Shown: positions 1 through 8,671 of the stretch, piece after piece | Layout of the letters: every line of letters begins with the position of its first letter | Position numbering within the stretch: position 1 is the stretch's first letter | Source of the DNA: Mucilaginibacter sp. PAMC 26640 | GTDB taxonomy: Bacteria; Bacteroidota; Bacteroidia; Sphingobacteriales; Sphingobacteriaceae | DNA: 64,000 bases | Direction: 5' to 3' | NCBI GenBank assembly: GCA_001596135.1 | Contig: CP014773.1 | Location: 4,588,001 to 4,652,000, forward strand | Position numbers and translations under genes: made by a program | The notes under the pieces: generated by a model | The model's input: the letters and a program-made list of their open reading frames with translations, nothing else | Databases searched by the model: none | Told to the model about the DNA's origin: nothing

Positions 1-353
1 AAACTCGCGGCAAGCTGCGCAACACCCAAGCTCATGATAAGATACAAGAATACCGACCAGATAACGCCTACCCAAAATGCAGTGTGAAAATGTTCGTTCC
101 GCAGATCTTCTGCTTTTCTTTGTACCAATGCGGCACCTACACCTAAGTCATTTAACACCTGAACAAAACCGGTAAATACAACTGCCATACCCACAAGCCC
201 AAATTGACTCGGAAATAATAATTTAGCAAGTATAAGCTTAAGGCCAAATGCAAAGGCTTGGTTAATAATCATTTGGATAAAATTCCAAACGATGCCGCTT
301 GCTACTAACTTCTTATCAGTTTGTATAATTGGCTTTTTTAAAGTAGTCTCCAT
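1..353 (-). CDS. Polysaccharide flippase (Wzx-like), N-terminal part
   Basis: This is the first ~117 residues of a membrane protein whose C-terminus runs off the left edge. The minus-strand ATG is at 353. The start reads METTLKKP and is followed by a segment with the pattern of MATE/Wzx flippases: an amphipathic 'ASGIVWNFIQMIINQA' helix, 'LLFPSQFGLVGMAVVF' and 'DLGVGAALVQRK'. These proteins move lipid-linked repeat units across the inner membrane. It is the last gene seen in the minus-strand exopolysaccharide operon, 41 nt after the glycosyltransferase stop, which fits that role. The family call is firm; the substrate is unknown. Confidence 0.85.
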   Translation of the reverse strand, partial: METTLKKPIIQTDKKLVASGIVWNFIQMIINQAFAFGLKLILAKLLFPSQFGLVGMAVVFTGFVQVLNDLGVGAALVQRKAEDLRNEHFHTAFWVGVIWSVFLYLIMSLGVAQLAAS

Positions 354-394
354 TTAATATAAAATAATTAAGGGTAGTGCCTATAAGGCCTGGC

Positions 395-1615
395 CTAAAA
401 AACAGGCATTTCCTCTTCTTTTTCTTGAGGCGCAACTGAGGCAGTAATTGATTTGTATAGGGCGCTGTGGTTATCAATGTATTTGTCTACAGAGAACTTA
501 CCAGCCTCGTTAACGCAGCTTAGTTTCTTTTCTGCGAGTTCGCCCCTATTGTTTAAAATGTGTGTTACCTGGGTTAATAATTGCCCGGGTTCCGGCGAAA
601 ACATCCAGGAACTATTTGGGCTATAAAGCTCTTTTAACCCACCCCTATCCGATTGAACCACCGGTACCATGTAAGATAATGACTCGATTACAATCCGTCC
701 AAAAGGCTCATTCCACAACGCAGGTACGATCAAAACATCAATATTGTTATAAAAATCGACCGGTTTTGCTACGCCCAGGAATTCATATTCAATATCTGCA
801 AGCTTCGCCTTTAGTTCGTTAATAAACTCAACATCACCCTTACCGGCGAATACCAGTTTAACGCTAGCTTTAAGTTGTGCAGGTAATGAGCTGATTTCGT
901 TTACCAGGTATTCCACACCTTTATCCACATCAATGCGACCGATATAACCAAAGACAACTTTAGCCGACGGCGCGTTTATCTTGAGCGAGCATTCGGTTGT
1001 ATCAACAGCATTATAAATAATACTACTATGGCTTCGCACATCTTTGCTAAAAGCACTGTACTTATTCAAAATAAAATTACTGATGCCAATGAAATGATCC
1101 GGGTATTTAAAAAAGCGCTTTTTGATTGTATTAGTAACTCCGCAAGGCGCGCACAGCGATTGGCAGTTACCATTATTATACATATTGCATTTGTGGCAAA
1201 GCATATAATAGTCGCGCATGGAGTGCACCAACGGAATATCAAGTGATTTAATAGTGCGCCACAAATAAGGCGAAAACCCTTGAATACTATTGGTATGTAC
1301 AATCTCAGGCGCTATGCGTTTTAAGATCGCTTTTATTTTATTATGGTACGAAAAATTGCAAGTGTCTATGAGATGCCAAAGCACCTTAGTCACCGGCGAA
1401 CGTTTTTGTTTATCGTAGCTATTAAAAATATTTTTTTGTTTTATACTAATCACTATTACGCCGTTCACCCGGTAAACCTTATCTGCTAACCCTGTGGTGA
1501 GCACATAAACGTTGTTGCCCGCTGCCCGCATGCCTTCTGCAAGAAGTTTTACCGAAATTTCGGCACCGCCAACAAACGCCGGAAAATAGTAGGTATTAGT
1601 AATTAGGATTCTCAT
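395..1615 (-). CDS. Glycosyltransferase family 4
   Basis: A 406-aa GT-B fold glycosyltransferase, probably a cytoplasmic enzyme of exopolysaccharide repeat-unit assembly. The N-terminal nucleotide-sugar fold has the GGAE motif (residues 16-19) and 'LLAEGMRAAG'. The C-terminal half has 'GYIGRIDVDKGVEYLV' and the GT4 E-x7-E motif in 'EPFGRIVIE'. An internal cluster of five cysteines follows 'MRDYYMLC' (CxxC, then CxxxCxxC), as found in some GT4 enzymes. Its start overlaps the stop of the upstream glycosyltransferase by 4 nt, so the two are translationally coupled. Donor and acceptor sugars cannot be read from the sequence. Confidence 0.93.
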   Translation of the reverse strand: MRILITNTYYFPAFVGGAEISVKLLAEGMRAAGNNVYVLTTGLADKVYRVNGVIVISIKQKNIFNSYDKQKRSPVTKVLWHLIDTCNFSYHNKIKAILKRIAPEIVHTNSIQGFSPYLWRTIKSLDIPLVHSMRDYYMLCHKCNMYNNGNCQSLCAPCGVTNTIKKRFFKYPDHFIGISNFILNKYSAFSKDVRSHSSIIYNAVDTTECSLKINAPSAKVVFGYIGRIDVDKGVEYLVNEISSLPAQLKASVKLVFAGKGDVEFINELKAKLADIEYEFLGVAKPVDFYNNIDVLIVPALWNEPFGRIVIESLSYMVPVVQSDRGGLKELYSPNSSWMFSPEPGQLLTQVTHILNNRGELAEKKLSCVNEAGKFSVDKYIDNHSALYKSITASVAPQEKEEEMPVF

Positions 1616-2784
1616 GCAATGATAGCTTTCTGCGTTAATTTCTCAACCACCTCATTAGGTGTGCGGTTGGCCAGTTCATATTTTTTTAGTACAAACTGCT
1701 TGATCTTTGAAACGAAGGCACCTTCGTCAAATGATTCGGCGTGGCTGCGGATGAATTTGGCATCAAACTCCAGTGTTTCAAATTTGTTGATGGCATTTGT
1801 TAAAGACTCTTTAGTTTGCTCTTCAAAGAACACCGCTGTCGATTTTAACGAGTCACCTTCATATGGGATCATTGTTTCTGTCACCCCGCCTTTACCATAG
1901 GCTATTACCGGGCGGCCGGAAGCATTAGCCTCCAGAGGGGTTATTCCATAATCTTCAAGCTGGGGGAAAATAAATGCCTTACAGTTTGCATAAACGCCTG
2001 CTAATTCTTCGCTGTTTAAGCCACTCAAAAAGGTAATGTTCGGGCCAGATTTCTTCTTTATCTCGCCTTCCATGGTTCCTTTACCAACAACAACTAATTT
2101 TTTGCCAGGCATTGCTATAAAGGTGTCAACTACCATATCTACCTTTTTATAAGGCTCAAAGCGCGACACTACCAAATAGTACTCACCATCTTTGCCGGAA
2201 AGGAAAAAGTTGTCGCATTTAACCGAAGGATTAATGATTGCAACTTCATTTTTTGGCTGATATGCTGCTTTAATTCTTGGCAACACTTCTCTCGAGTTGG
2301 TAATGAACCAGCTAGTTTTATCTGCAAAGCCCTTATCTACCCCTTTTAAAAAGGTCAGAATTTTGGTGTACACAAATTTCTTCAAAAAGCCAGCGTTAAA
2401 TACTTTCTCGTAGGACTCGGTGCTCCAAACCAGGCGGAACGGGTTATGGCAATAAGTGATGATTAATGCTTTTGGGCTGGTTTTAATGTATTTAGCACAA
2501 TGTGTGGTTGATTGCAATATGATATCGTAACCGGTTACATCCAACTGCTGCATTGCTAATATGCCAAGTGGAAAATAAAATCTTTTACAATTTTTTTCGC
2601 TGTGAATGATTTTACCGAACCAGCTGGTTTTTACTTCGCAATCTTTAAACTCTGGGTAGGTATTTTCCGAATCGTAGCTCAATGTGTAAACAGGCGCTTC
2701 AGGGAAAGCGTTATGAAAGCTCAGGGCAACCTGCTCGGCGCCACCTTTACATACAAGGTTGTCGTGTACAATTGCTATTTTCAT
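1612..2784 (-). CDS. Glycosyltransferase family 4 (WbaZ/mannosyltransferase-like)
   Basis: A 390-aa GT4 enzyme. Visible are the N-terminal 'GGAEQVALSF' donor/acceptor loop, the 'YCHNPFRLVW' motif typical of WbaZ-like mannosyltransferases, 'VVSRFEPYKKVDMVV' and the C-terminal 'EDYGITPLEANASGRPVIAY' segment, which holds the E-x7-E pair. It follows the glycoside hydrolase-like gene after 118 nt and overlaps the next glycosyltransferase by 4 nt. Mannose is suggested only by family resemblance. Confidence 0.92.
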   Translation of the reverse strand: MKIAIVHDNLVCKGGAEQVALSFHNAFPEAPVYTLSYDSENTYPEFKDCEVKTSWFGKIIHSEKNCKRFYFPLGILAMQQLDVTGYDIILQSTTHCAKYIKTSPKALIITYCHNPFRLVWSTESYEKVFNAGFLKKFVYTKILTFLKGVDKGFADKTSWFITNSREVLPRIKAAYQPKNEVAIINPSVKCDNFFLSGKDGEYYLVVSRFEPYKKVDMVVDTFIAMPGKKLVVVGKGTMEGEIKKKSGPNITFLSGLNSEELAGVYANCKAFIFPQLEDYGITPLEANASGRPVIAYGKGGVTETMIPYEGDSLKSTAVFFEEQTKESLTNAINKFETLEFDAKFIRSHAESFDEGAFVSKIKQFVLKKYELANRTPNEVVEKLTQKAIIA

Positions 2785-2902
2785 GGTTTTTTTTATTGGT
2801 TTAATAAGTAGATGTGAATAAATGAGCAGCTAACAGCCGCCCGGATTTGCATGGTACAAACCGTACAACTAGTGCATCCGGAGAGTACAAATCAAATAGA
2901 TA

Positions 2903-3913
2903 TTAATTATTTTTTATAGATTGTATAGCGTTCCTTATTATCTGCCGGTAGGCCTGATAAGCATCCTTTGTAATATAATTTCCAGAATCATCCTTGTACA
3001 CCAATCCATAGTTGGCTTCGTTTGGATATCTAATTTTTAGCGCGGGTTGATCATAAAGCTCATATATAAATAACCCCGTGACACCCCTGGAAATCAGATC
3101 AGGGATAGTTGCTGTAATATATTGGCTTTGCTGAGCAAAGGTTGCCTTACTGGTGCCTTTAGATTGGTTAAATTCTGTTACCCAAACTGGTTTATTAAAT
3201 CTGTTTTTAAATTCAGTCAGCACATCATCTCCAAAAGGTTTCGCAGCACCTATGGGGCCCATATTAGAGTACCAGTGGCAACCTATGATGTCGTAATTAA
3301 CATTGTTATCCTTCAGTAATTGCAGATAATAATAGTGTATATAACTAACTGATATTGTAACTTTTATAGTTGAATTTGAAGATTTAAGTCCATCAATGAA
3401 ACCTTTGATTGAGGCAATTATTTTCTGCGATTTTTGCGTATCATAATCCCCCTTATTTCTGCCGCTCGGGTTGCCAGGACCCATCATTTTATTATCTGCC
3501 TCGTTATTCACCTCCACAACTTGCAAATATTTACCGTAACGGGCGCCAAAGTTTTGCCCCTGCAAATAACTCTTTTGGTAAATCAAAGCGTTATCGGAAC
3601 CTTTTAAGCCACTTTGCATCAATGTTGGCAATGGCATAACCCCATTTGCACTTAGCTTAGTAAGCAATTGAGCGAATAACTGCTCCTTTTTTGGGTAGCC
3701 ATTACTGTCGAGCAATACATCAAAACGATAGCTTTTCAGCTTCAGATCATTGATTCGGTCTAACTGGTCGTCAATGTTATCTGAGTACGCGATTTGAGTA
3801 AGCGGGTGCCCGTTTATCCCCCATACAAACTGCCGGGGCGAGATTTGTCCGCTGCAATTACAATAAAGGCATATCAGCACAGCAGCTAGAGAAGAACTAA
3901 ATAATTTATGCAT
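2903..3913 (-). CDS. Secreted glycoside hydrolase-like TIM-barrel protein
   Basis: A 336-aa protein with an N-terminal export signal ending near 'LYCNCSGQ' (Cys18/Cys20 could make it a lipoprotein). The rest looks like a clan-A (beta/alpha)8 glycosidase: 'VVEVNNEAD' places an acid/base Glu at 138 after Asn137, and 'PVWVTEFNQS' places a nucleophile Glu at 247 at the end of a later strand. 'IIGCHWYSNMG' is also typical. Its start overlaps the Wzy-like gene by 8 nt. In this operon it could trim or release the polysaccharide in the periplasm or at the surface. The GH family number is not certain. Confidence 0.8.
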   Translation of the reverse strand: MHKLFSSSLAAVLICLYCNCSGQISPRQFVWGINGHPLTQIAYSDNIDDQLDRINDLKLKSYRFDVLLDSNGYPKKEQLFAQLLTKLSANGVMPLPTLMQSGLKGSDNALIYQKSYLQGQNFGARYGKYLQVVEVNNEADNKMMGPGNPSGRNKGDYDTQKSQKIIASIKGFIDGLKSSNSTIKVTISVSYIHYYYLQLLKDNNVNYDIIGCHWYSNMGPIGAAKPFGDDVLTEFKNRFNKPVWVTEFNQSKGTSKATFAQQSQYITATIPDLISRGVTGLFIYELYDQPALKIRYPNEANYGLVYKDDSGNYITKDAYQAYRQIIRNAIQSIKNN

Positions 3914-5258
3914 TGCTTAACATTTTTTGAGAAGGAGCGTAATTATAAACCGGCTCATTCGTAACTTCGGGGGTCTTTAAGTTCTGTAGCACATAACCCA
4001 AGGCTATAAATATCCATAACGACGGGTAGGCAAATTCTGGCACGGTAGCCATCATGATTAGATACACGAGAAACAGCCCTGCTTTGTAACAAATTGACAG
4101 TAACACCCCCGGAATTTTCAACCATAAGTTTCTTAACACAAAGGTGGTAAACACCGCCAGACCGACCAGGCCATTATTCACCATAATGGTAGAGAAAAAG
4201 TCGGTGGAGCGCACATAACCAAAACCTATTCCAAACGCCTGGCTAAAACCGTTAAGGCTGGCCCAATAACTTAAGTGAGTTGTGAAACCGTTGCCCCTGT
4301 CTCTTGCTGAAGCGCTGCCTTCCAACTTTCCGGCAAATACGAAGTTGTAAATGCTATCCAATAGGTGGCTAAATATGTCTAACTGCAGCACGAAACAAAC
4401 CGCTATGACCGCAATACTGAGGTAATAGAACAATTGGAACTGCCTGCGGTAAATGATCCAAAAACCACCGAATAGTATCATACAGGCATAAGCCGTAGTA
4501 GAGAATGTTAAAATAAGGCAGCCTAATAATAACATTTTATCAAAAGTTCTTTTCAGGCCAAAGGTTAACACCCAAAACGGAAATACTGTAAAAACAAACA
4601 TAGATGGCTCGCCAGTATAACTTTTAAATCGCATCAAGCCTATCCCACCAAGGTTAACGGTTTGGAACAAAGAGGCAGATTTTTCATCATCTCCAAAGGT
4701 GCGGTTAACCATAAAGTCGCCGTTTTGGCCGGTTAACATATAAAAGCAAAATTCGTACAGGCCGTAAAGGCATAGCAGCCTTAAGCCCCAGTATATATAA
4801 TCAATGATCTTCTCGGTAGAGAAATACTTTACGTACGCATAGATTACAAATCCTACTATAAGCGGCAGTGTTTGTGTAAGGTGTGATTTGCGATAGAACG
4901 TCTTAGTAAAATCGTTACGGTTGATCAAAATAAGCGGTTTAATCAGCTTCAGATTTGTAACTAAGTTGATAAACTGAGAGCAAAAACTTAAGGCCGCTAC
5001 TACACACAAAAAATAAAACAAGTCTAAGTAGAACGAATACTTTTTTTCCTTTAAATCCGACAACGGAATAACAAAGAACATCAGACCAGCCAACACCGTT
5101 ATAATGGTTGTTCCAGGTATCACCGGAATTAACAAAAATGCAGTGATCGGGAAAAACAGCATTAAGATGTTTACATACTGCTTAATGAACTTGCCGGTTA
5201 CGCTTTCCGTTGATTGCAGAGAAAGACTATTAGATATCATGCTACTGTGATTCTTCAC
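3906..5258 (-). CDS. O-antigen polymerase/ligase-like membrane protein (Wzy-like)
   Basis: A 450-aa polytopic protein with about ten hydrophobic segments, a large loop after residue ~165 and the 'FKSYTGEPSMFVF' motif seen in O-antigen polymerase/ligase families. It is expected to polymerise repeat units on the periplasmic face of the inner membrane. The stop of the kinase gene lies 2 nt upstream of its start, and its end overlaps the glycosidase gene, so it sits inside the operon. Wzy and WaaL-type proteins cannot be separated on sequence alone. Confidence 0.82.
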   Translation of the reverse strand: MKNHSSMISNSLSLQSTESVTGKFIKQYVNILMLFFPITAFLLIPVIPGTTIITVLAGLMFFVIPLSDLKEKKYSFYLDLFYFLCVVAALSFCSQFINLVTNLKLIKPLILINRNDFTKTFYRKSHLTQTLPLIVGFVIYAYVKYFSTEKIIDYIYWGLRLLCLYGLYEFCFYMLTGQNGDFMVNRTFGDDEKSASLFQTVNLGGIGLMRFKSYTGEPSMFVFTVFPFWVLTFGLKRTFDKMLLLGCLILTFSTTAYACMILFGGFWIIYRRQFQLFYYLSIAVIAVCFVLQLDIFSHLLDSIYNFVFAGKLEGSASARDRGNGFTTHLSYWASLNGFSQAFGIGFGYVRSTDFFSTIMVNNGLVGLAVFTTFVLRNLWLKIPGVLLSICYKAGLFLVYLIMMATVPEFAYPSLWIFIALGYVLQNLKTPEVTNEPVYNYAPSQKMLSNA

Positions 5259-5260
5259 CT

Positions 5261-7564
5261 TTAATTCACTTTATCACCATAGCCCATACTGTAACCGGCT
5301 GCCGAGTAACCAGTACCAGAGAAATCAACATCATTGATAACCAGATATAGATTTTCAACATTATCCTTCGTCTTAATTTCATTCAGGATGTCCATCTGAT
5401 TTTTGTTGGTATAGTTGTGCCTGCACACAAAAATTGTCATGTCTACATGCTTTTGAATTACCAATGCATCAGATACTAAACCCACCGGAGGGCTGTCAAT
5501 TAATACAAAATCAAATTTCGTACGCAAATCAGCTATAAGCTCGGGCAACCGATCGCTTAACAAAAGTTCACTTGCATTTGCCACAACCGGTCCAGATGAT
5601 ATCACAAAACAGTTCTCATCAAAATTGCTTGGCCTGATAATTTTATTTAAAGGAAGATCTTCCATTACATAATTGGTAAAACCAGGACGAGTGACATCCA
5701 AACCTAAAAATCCTGCCAGGCGTGGTTTACGCAAATCTAGCTCTACCAAAACCACACTCTTACCGGCCATTGCCAGTGTGCTGCCGAGGTTAGACGTTAG
5801 AAACGTTTTTCCTTCACCTTCTACACTGGAGGTAATCATGATCACATTAGATTGGTCGTTATCCAGCAATCCTCGCAGTTTAGTTCGCAGGGTTCTGAAG
5901 CTCTCTGTAACCAGCGACCTTGAGTTGATATCAACCAGATATTTGTCTGTTTTCTTGTTATGACCAATTTTGCCGATAACTACTACATCAGTTTGCTTCT
6001 CAATATCGGCTTCCGAGTTGATTTTTTTAGCAAATAAGCTCTTAGAGTTAACATAGCCTAATGGAATAACGAAGCCTAAGAAGAACGACATTACGTAAAT
6101 AATTGGCTTGATGGGCTTAGCGGGTGATTTGGTACTCTTTGCATTGTCCACAATTCTTGAGTATGGCATATCTGCCGCTTTAGCCATCGCAGTCTCTTCA
6201 CGTTTTTGCAATAAATACACATACAATTGCTGTTTTAACTCCTGTTGTCTTGCAAAATCACCCAAGGCACGTTGTTTGCCTGGCACGTCTTTTATAGTAT
6301 TATTTACTGCGTTGTTTTGGCTGTTTGATCCGGCAGTTGTTAAAGCAATCTCTCTTGCGTAACTATCTATGCTTTGCAACAGGTTACGTCTGGCTAATTG
6401 AATTTGCTGATCAAGATTTTGTATTACCGGGTTAGATTCTGTATATGATAGTTTACTTTTCTCACGCTCGTTAATCAAATTATTATATTGAGCAAGACCA
6501 GCTGCAAAAGAAGTATTCTGGATGCTCAATGAACTTGGGATAACATCTCTGTTAGTTGCATCGTTTAGCCTGTTTTTTAAGTTGTTGATAATAGACAACT
6601 GTACTTGCTGCTGCTGATACCTGTCGGCATAAGCGCTCGCGTTACCAACCAGTACTTTAGACTGCTCGTTGATATCGGTAATATTATTATTGCTTCTAAA
6701 AGCCTGATAGTTTTTTTCAATTCCCGTTAACTCGTTAGCTACAACTTCTATCCTGTTATTTACAAAATTTATGGTGCTATCAATGTTACGCTTCCTGTTG
6801 GCAAGATTATCTGCCAGGTAACGATTCATTAAATTTTGCAGAATCGCTTCGCCTTTTTTTGAATTTGGGTAGTATAAAGTAAACTCAACCGTTGTGGTGG
6901 CTTTATCTGTAAACTGGGCATCGTAGTTATTTAATAACGCGCTAACCGCATCGTCTTCGGACATGATGTTAACTGAAAACTCCTGTTCAACAGGCACTAC
7001 ACCTGGCCGTTTTTCAATTTCAATATTATACTGCGGAAGACTAACCGTTTTTCCAAAAGGAACTTTTAAATTAATATCCTCATCGCTGTTTGCGATATTG
7101 ACCGTATTAGCGTCTATTACATTAATTACATATTGACGTTGTCTCAGGGAATCAACCTTATTATTCTTTATTTTTACAATAAAGGGCGTTTCTTCATATG
7201 CCTCGGTTGCTAAAATACCGCTCCGATAAAAATATTGAATGTTCAGATGCATATTCTGCACTACTTCCTTCATCAAGTTGCGGGAACGTAGCACATCGCC
7301 TTCGTTTTTGATATTATCGGCAACGTTTAAAACCGAAGCGACCCCCCCATTTGCATATTGAGAAGACTGATCTGGTGTTGTAGGATGCTGTTGAAGAAGT
7401 ATTGTGCTGGTTACCAGGTATTGTTTAGTTACAAAAGTTACATAAGCATACCCTAATCCCAGAAAGAATATAAAGCTGATTGCAAATAATAACCAATGTG
7501 ATTTGATCTGTAAAAGAAAATTAGAAATGGCGTTGCCGTTTTCTTTCACCAGGCGAGTTTCCAT
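5261..7564 (-). CDS. Polysaccharide co-polymerase / BY-kinase (Wzc-like)
   Basis: A 767-aa inner-membrane protein controlling polysaccharide chain synthesis and export. There are TM segments at ~24-45 and ~487-505, a periplasmic Wzz part with coiled coil (~255-460), and a cytoplasmic tyrosine-kinase domain. That domain has Walker A 'SSVEGEGKT' (579-587), Walker A' 'VVLVELDLRKP' (604-614) and Walker B 'FDFVLIDSP' (684-692). The C-terminus carries a short tyrosine cluster (Tyr753, Tyr758, Tyr762), as expected for autophosphorylation. It follows the Wza-like gene after 46 nt. Confidence 0.95.
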   Translation of the reverse strand: METRLVKENGNAISNFLLQIKSHWLLFAISFIFFLGLGYAYVTFVTKQYLVTSTILLQQHPTTPDQSSQYANGGVASVLNVADNIKNEGDVLRSRNLMKEVVQNMHLNIQYFYRSGILATEAYEETPFIVKIKNNKVDSLRQRQYVINVIDANTVNIANSDEDINLKVPFGKTVSLPQYNIEIEKRPGVVPVEQEFSVNIMSEDDAVSALLNNYDAQFTDKATTTVEFTLYYPNSKKGEAILQNLMNRYLADNLANRKRNIDSTINFVNNRIEVVANELTGIEKNYQAFRSNNNITDINEQSKVLVGNASAYADRYQQQQVQLSIINNLKNRLNDATNRDVIPSSLSIQNTSFAAGLAQYNNLINEREKSKLSYTESNPVIQNLDQQIQLARRNLLQSIDSYAREIALTTAGSNSQNNAVNNTIKDVPGKQRALGDFARQQELKQQLYVYLLQKREETAMAKAADMPYSRIVDNAKSTKSPAKPIKPIIYVMSFFLGFVIPLGYVNSKSLFAKKINSEADIEKQTDVVVIGKIGHNKKTDKYLVDINSRSLVTESFRTLRTKLRGLLDNDQSNVIMITSSVEGEGKTFLTSNLGSTLAMAGKSVVLVELDLRKPRLAGFLGLDVTRPGFTNYVMEDLPLNKIIRPSNFDENCFVISSGPVVANASELLLSDRLPELIADLRTKFDFVLIDSPPVGLVSDALVIQKHVDMTIFVCRHNYTNKNQMDILNEIKTKDNVENLYLVINDVDFSGTGYSAAGYSMGYGDKVN

Positions 7565-7610
7565 AGATTGTATTTAATTAATTTGTATTGATTGATTATT
7601 GCACCGAAGA

Positions 7611-8411
7611 TTATAAATACCTTATACCAAGTATAATTGCTGTGAATACTGTTGCACCTGCTGTAATGAATTTGATAACGTTATTATCATTGTTCAACAC
7701 CTTGGTTTTGTTAGGCTCTACATAAATAACATCATTCTGTTTTAGATAGAAGTAGGGTGAGTTAAGTGTAGCTTTTTTAGTAAGGTCCATTTTCACAGTA
7801 ATATTTTTACCACTCGCATCTTTCCTTATTAACAAAACATTTTCACGTTGACCATAAACAGTCAAATCACCCGCAAAACCTATTGCATCAAGTAAGCTTA
7901 CTTGTTCGTTGGGTACAACATAAGAAGCAGGACGATTTACTTCGCCAATTACTGTTATTTTAAAATTAAGGAACCTAACATCTACTACCGGATTTTTGAA
8001 AGACTCCACTGCTTTCGCGGCAATTACCTCCCGGGCTTTTACAGTGGTTAGTCCCCCTACTTTAATTTTACCTAAAACAGGTACGTCTACAAATCCCGTC
8101 TTATCAACTAAATAACCAGAAACCGGAGTTATCATGCCGGATTGCGGCGAACCTGCATTTACAAAGCCACCATTGCGGCTGTTAATACTATTTGTAGCCT
8201 GGGGATCAATTGTATTGATGTTGATTGCTAAAATATCATCCGGTTGTATAAAAGTTTCACTGTAGCTAGCAATATCTACTTCCGCTGCATTATTAGATGT
8301 TGGCAGATCCTGAAAATATTTTAAGCGTTTTGTGTTAAAGCATGAACTGAATGTGCACAAGCCAATTAGTGCAGTAAATAAAATAGCTTTTGGCAGGAAT
8401 ATAATCTTCAT
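7611..8411 (-). CDS. Polysaccharide export lipoprotein (Wza-like)
   Basis: A Wza-type outer-membrane export protein with Poly_export and SLBB-like segments ('IQPDDILAININTIDPQA', 'VTVIGEVNRPASYVVP'). I place the start at the ATG at 8411: it gives a classical lipoprotein signal (MKIIFLPKAILF, then Cys24 after 'TFSS') and 266 aa. An in-frame upstream start at 8513 would add 34 non-signal residues and fall in a base-paired leader. A C-terminal hydrophobic helix ends 'FTAIILGIRYL'. It heads the export/assembly block wza-wzc-wzy. Confidence 0.92.
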   Translation of the reverse strand: MKIIFLPKAILFTALIGLCTFSSCFNTKRLKYFQDLPTSNNAAEVDIASYSETFIQPDDILAININTIDPQATNSINSRNGGFVNAGSPQSGMITPVSGYLVDKTGFVDVPVLGKIKVGGLTTVKAREVIAAKAVESFKNPVVDVRFLNFKITVIGEVNRPASYVVPNEQVSLLDAIGFAGDLTVYGQRENVLLIRKDASGKNITVKMDLTKKATLNSPYFYLKQNDVIYVEPNKTKVLNNDNNVIKFITAGATVFTAIILGIRYL

Positions 8412-8671
8412 GGTATGGATATGAGTATTAATGTGTTTTATGTTAAATTTTATGTTTAAAATGCTATGGAGCTTCGCCACTTCGCTTACATGAGCGAGCT
8501 CCTTAAATAGCATGTTTTCAATTATAGCCCGTTATTTATTTTAATCTAATAATTGTGGCTTTAATTATGATCAAATATTGCAATTAAAACCCTTAATAAT
8601 TAACGTTTACTGGGGTTGGTACATTAATGTAAAATAATGGGAAATAAATTCACCCAACTGTGCAAACCTGT
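8412..8671 (-). promoter_or_regulatory. Leader/promoter region of the wza-like operon with nested inverted repeat
   Basis: This 260-nt intergenic region has a nested inverted repeat at 8461-8513: ATGCTAT (8461-8467) with ATAGCAT (8507-8513), inside it GGAGCT (8468-8473) with AGCTCC (8497-8502), and an inner CGCT/AGCG pair. A near-consensus -7 box (AATATTTG on the minus strand) lies upstream of it. The minus-strand text TGTAAGCGAAGTGGCGAAGC within it recurs almost unchanged upstream of the 944-aa gene (15446-15470). Function is unknown; a leader RNA structure or antitermination target is possible. Confidence 0.5.
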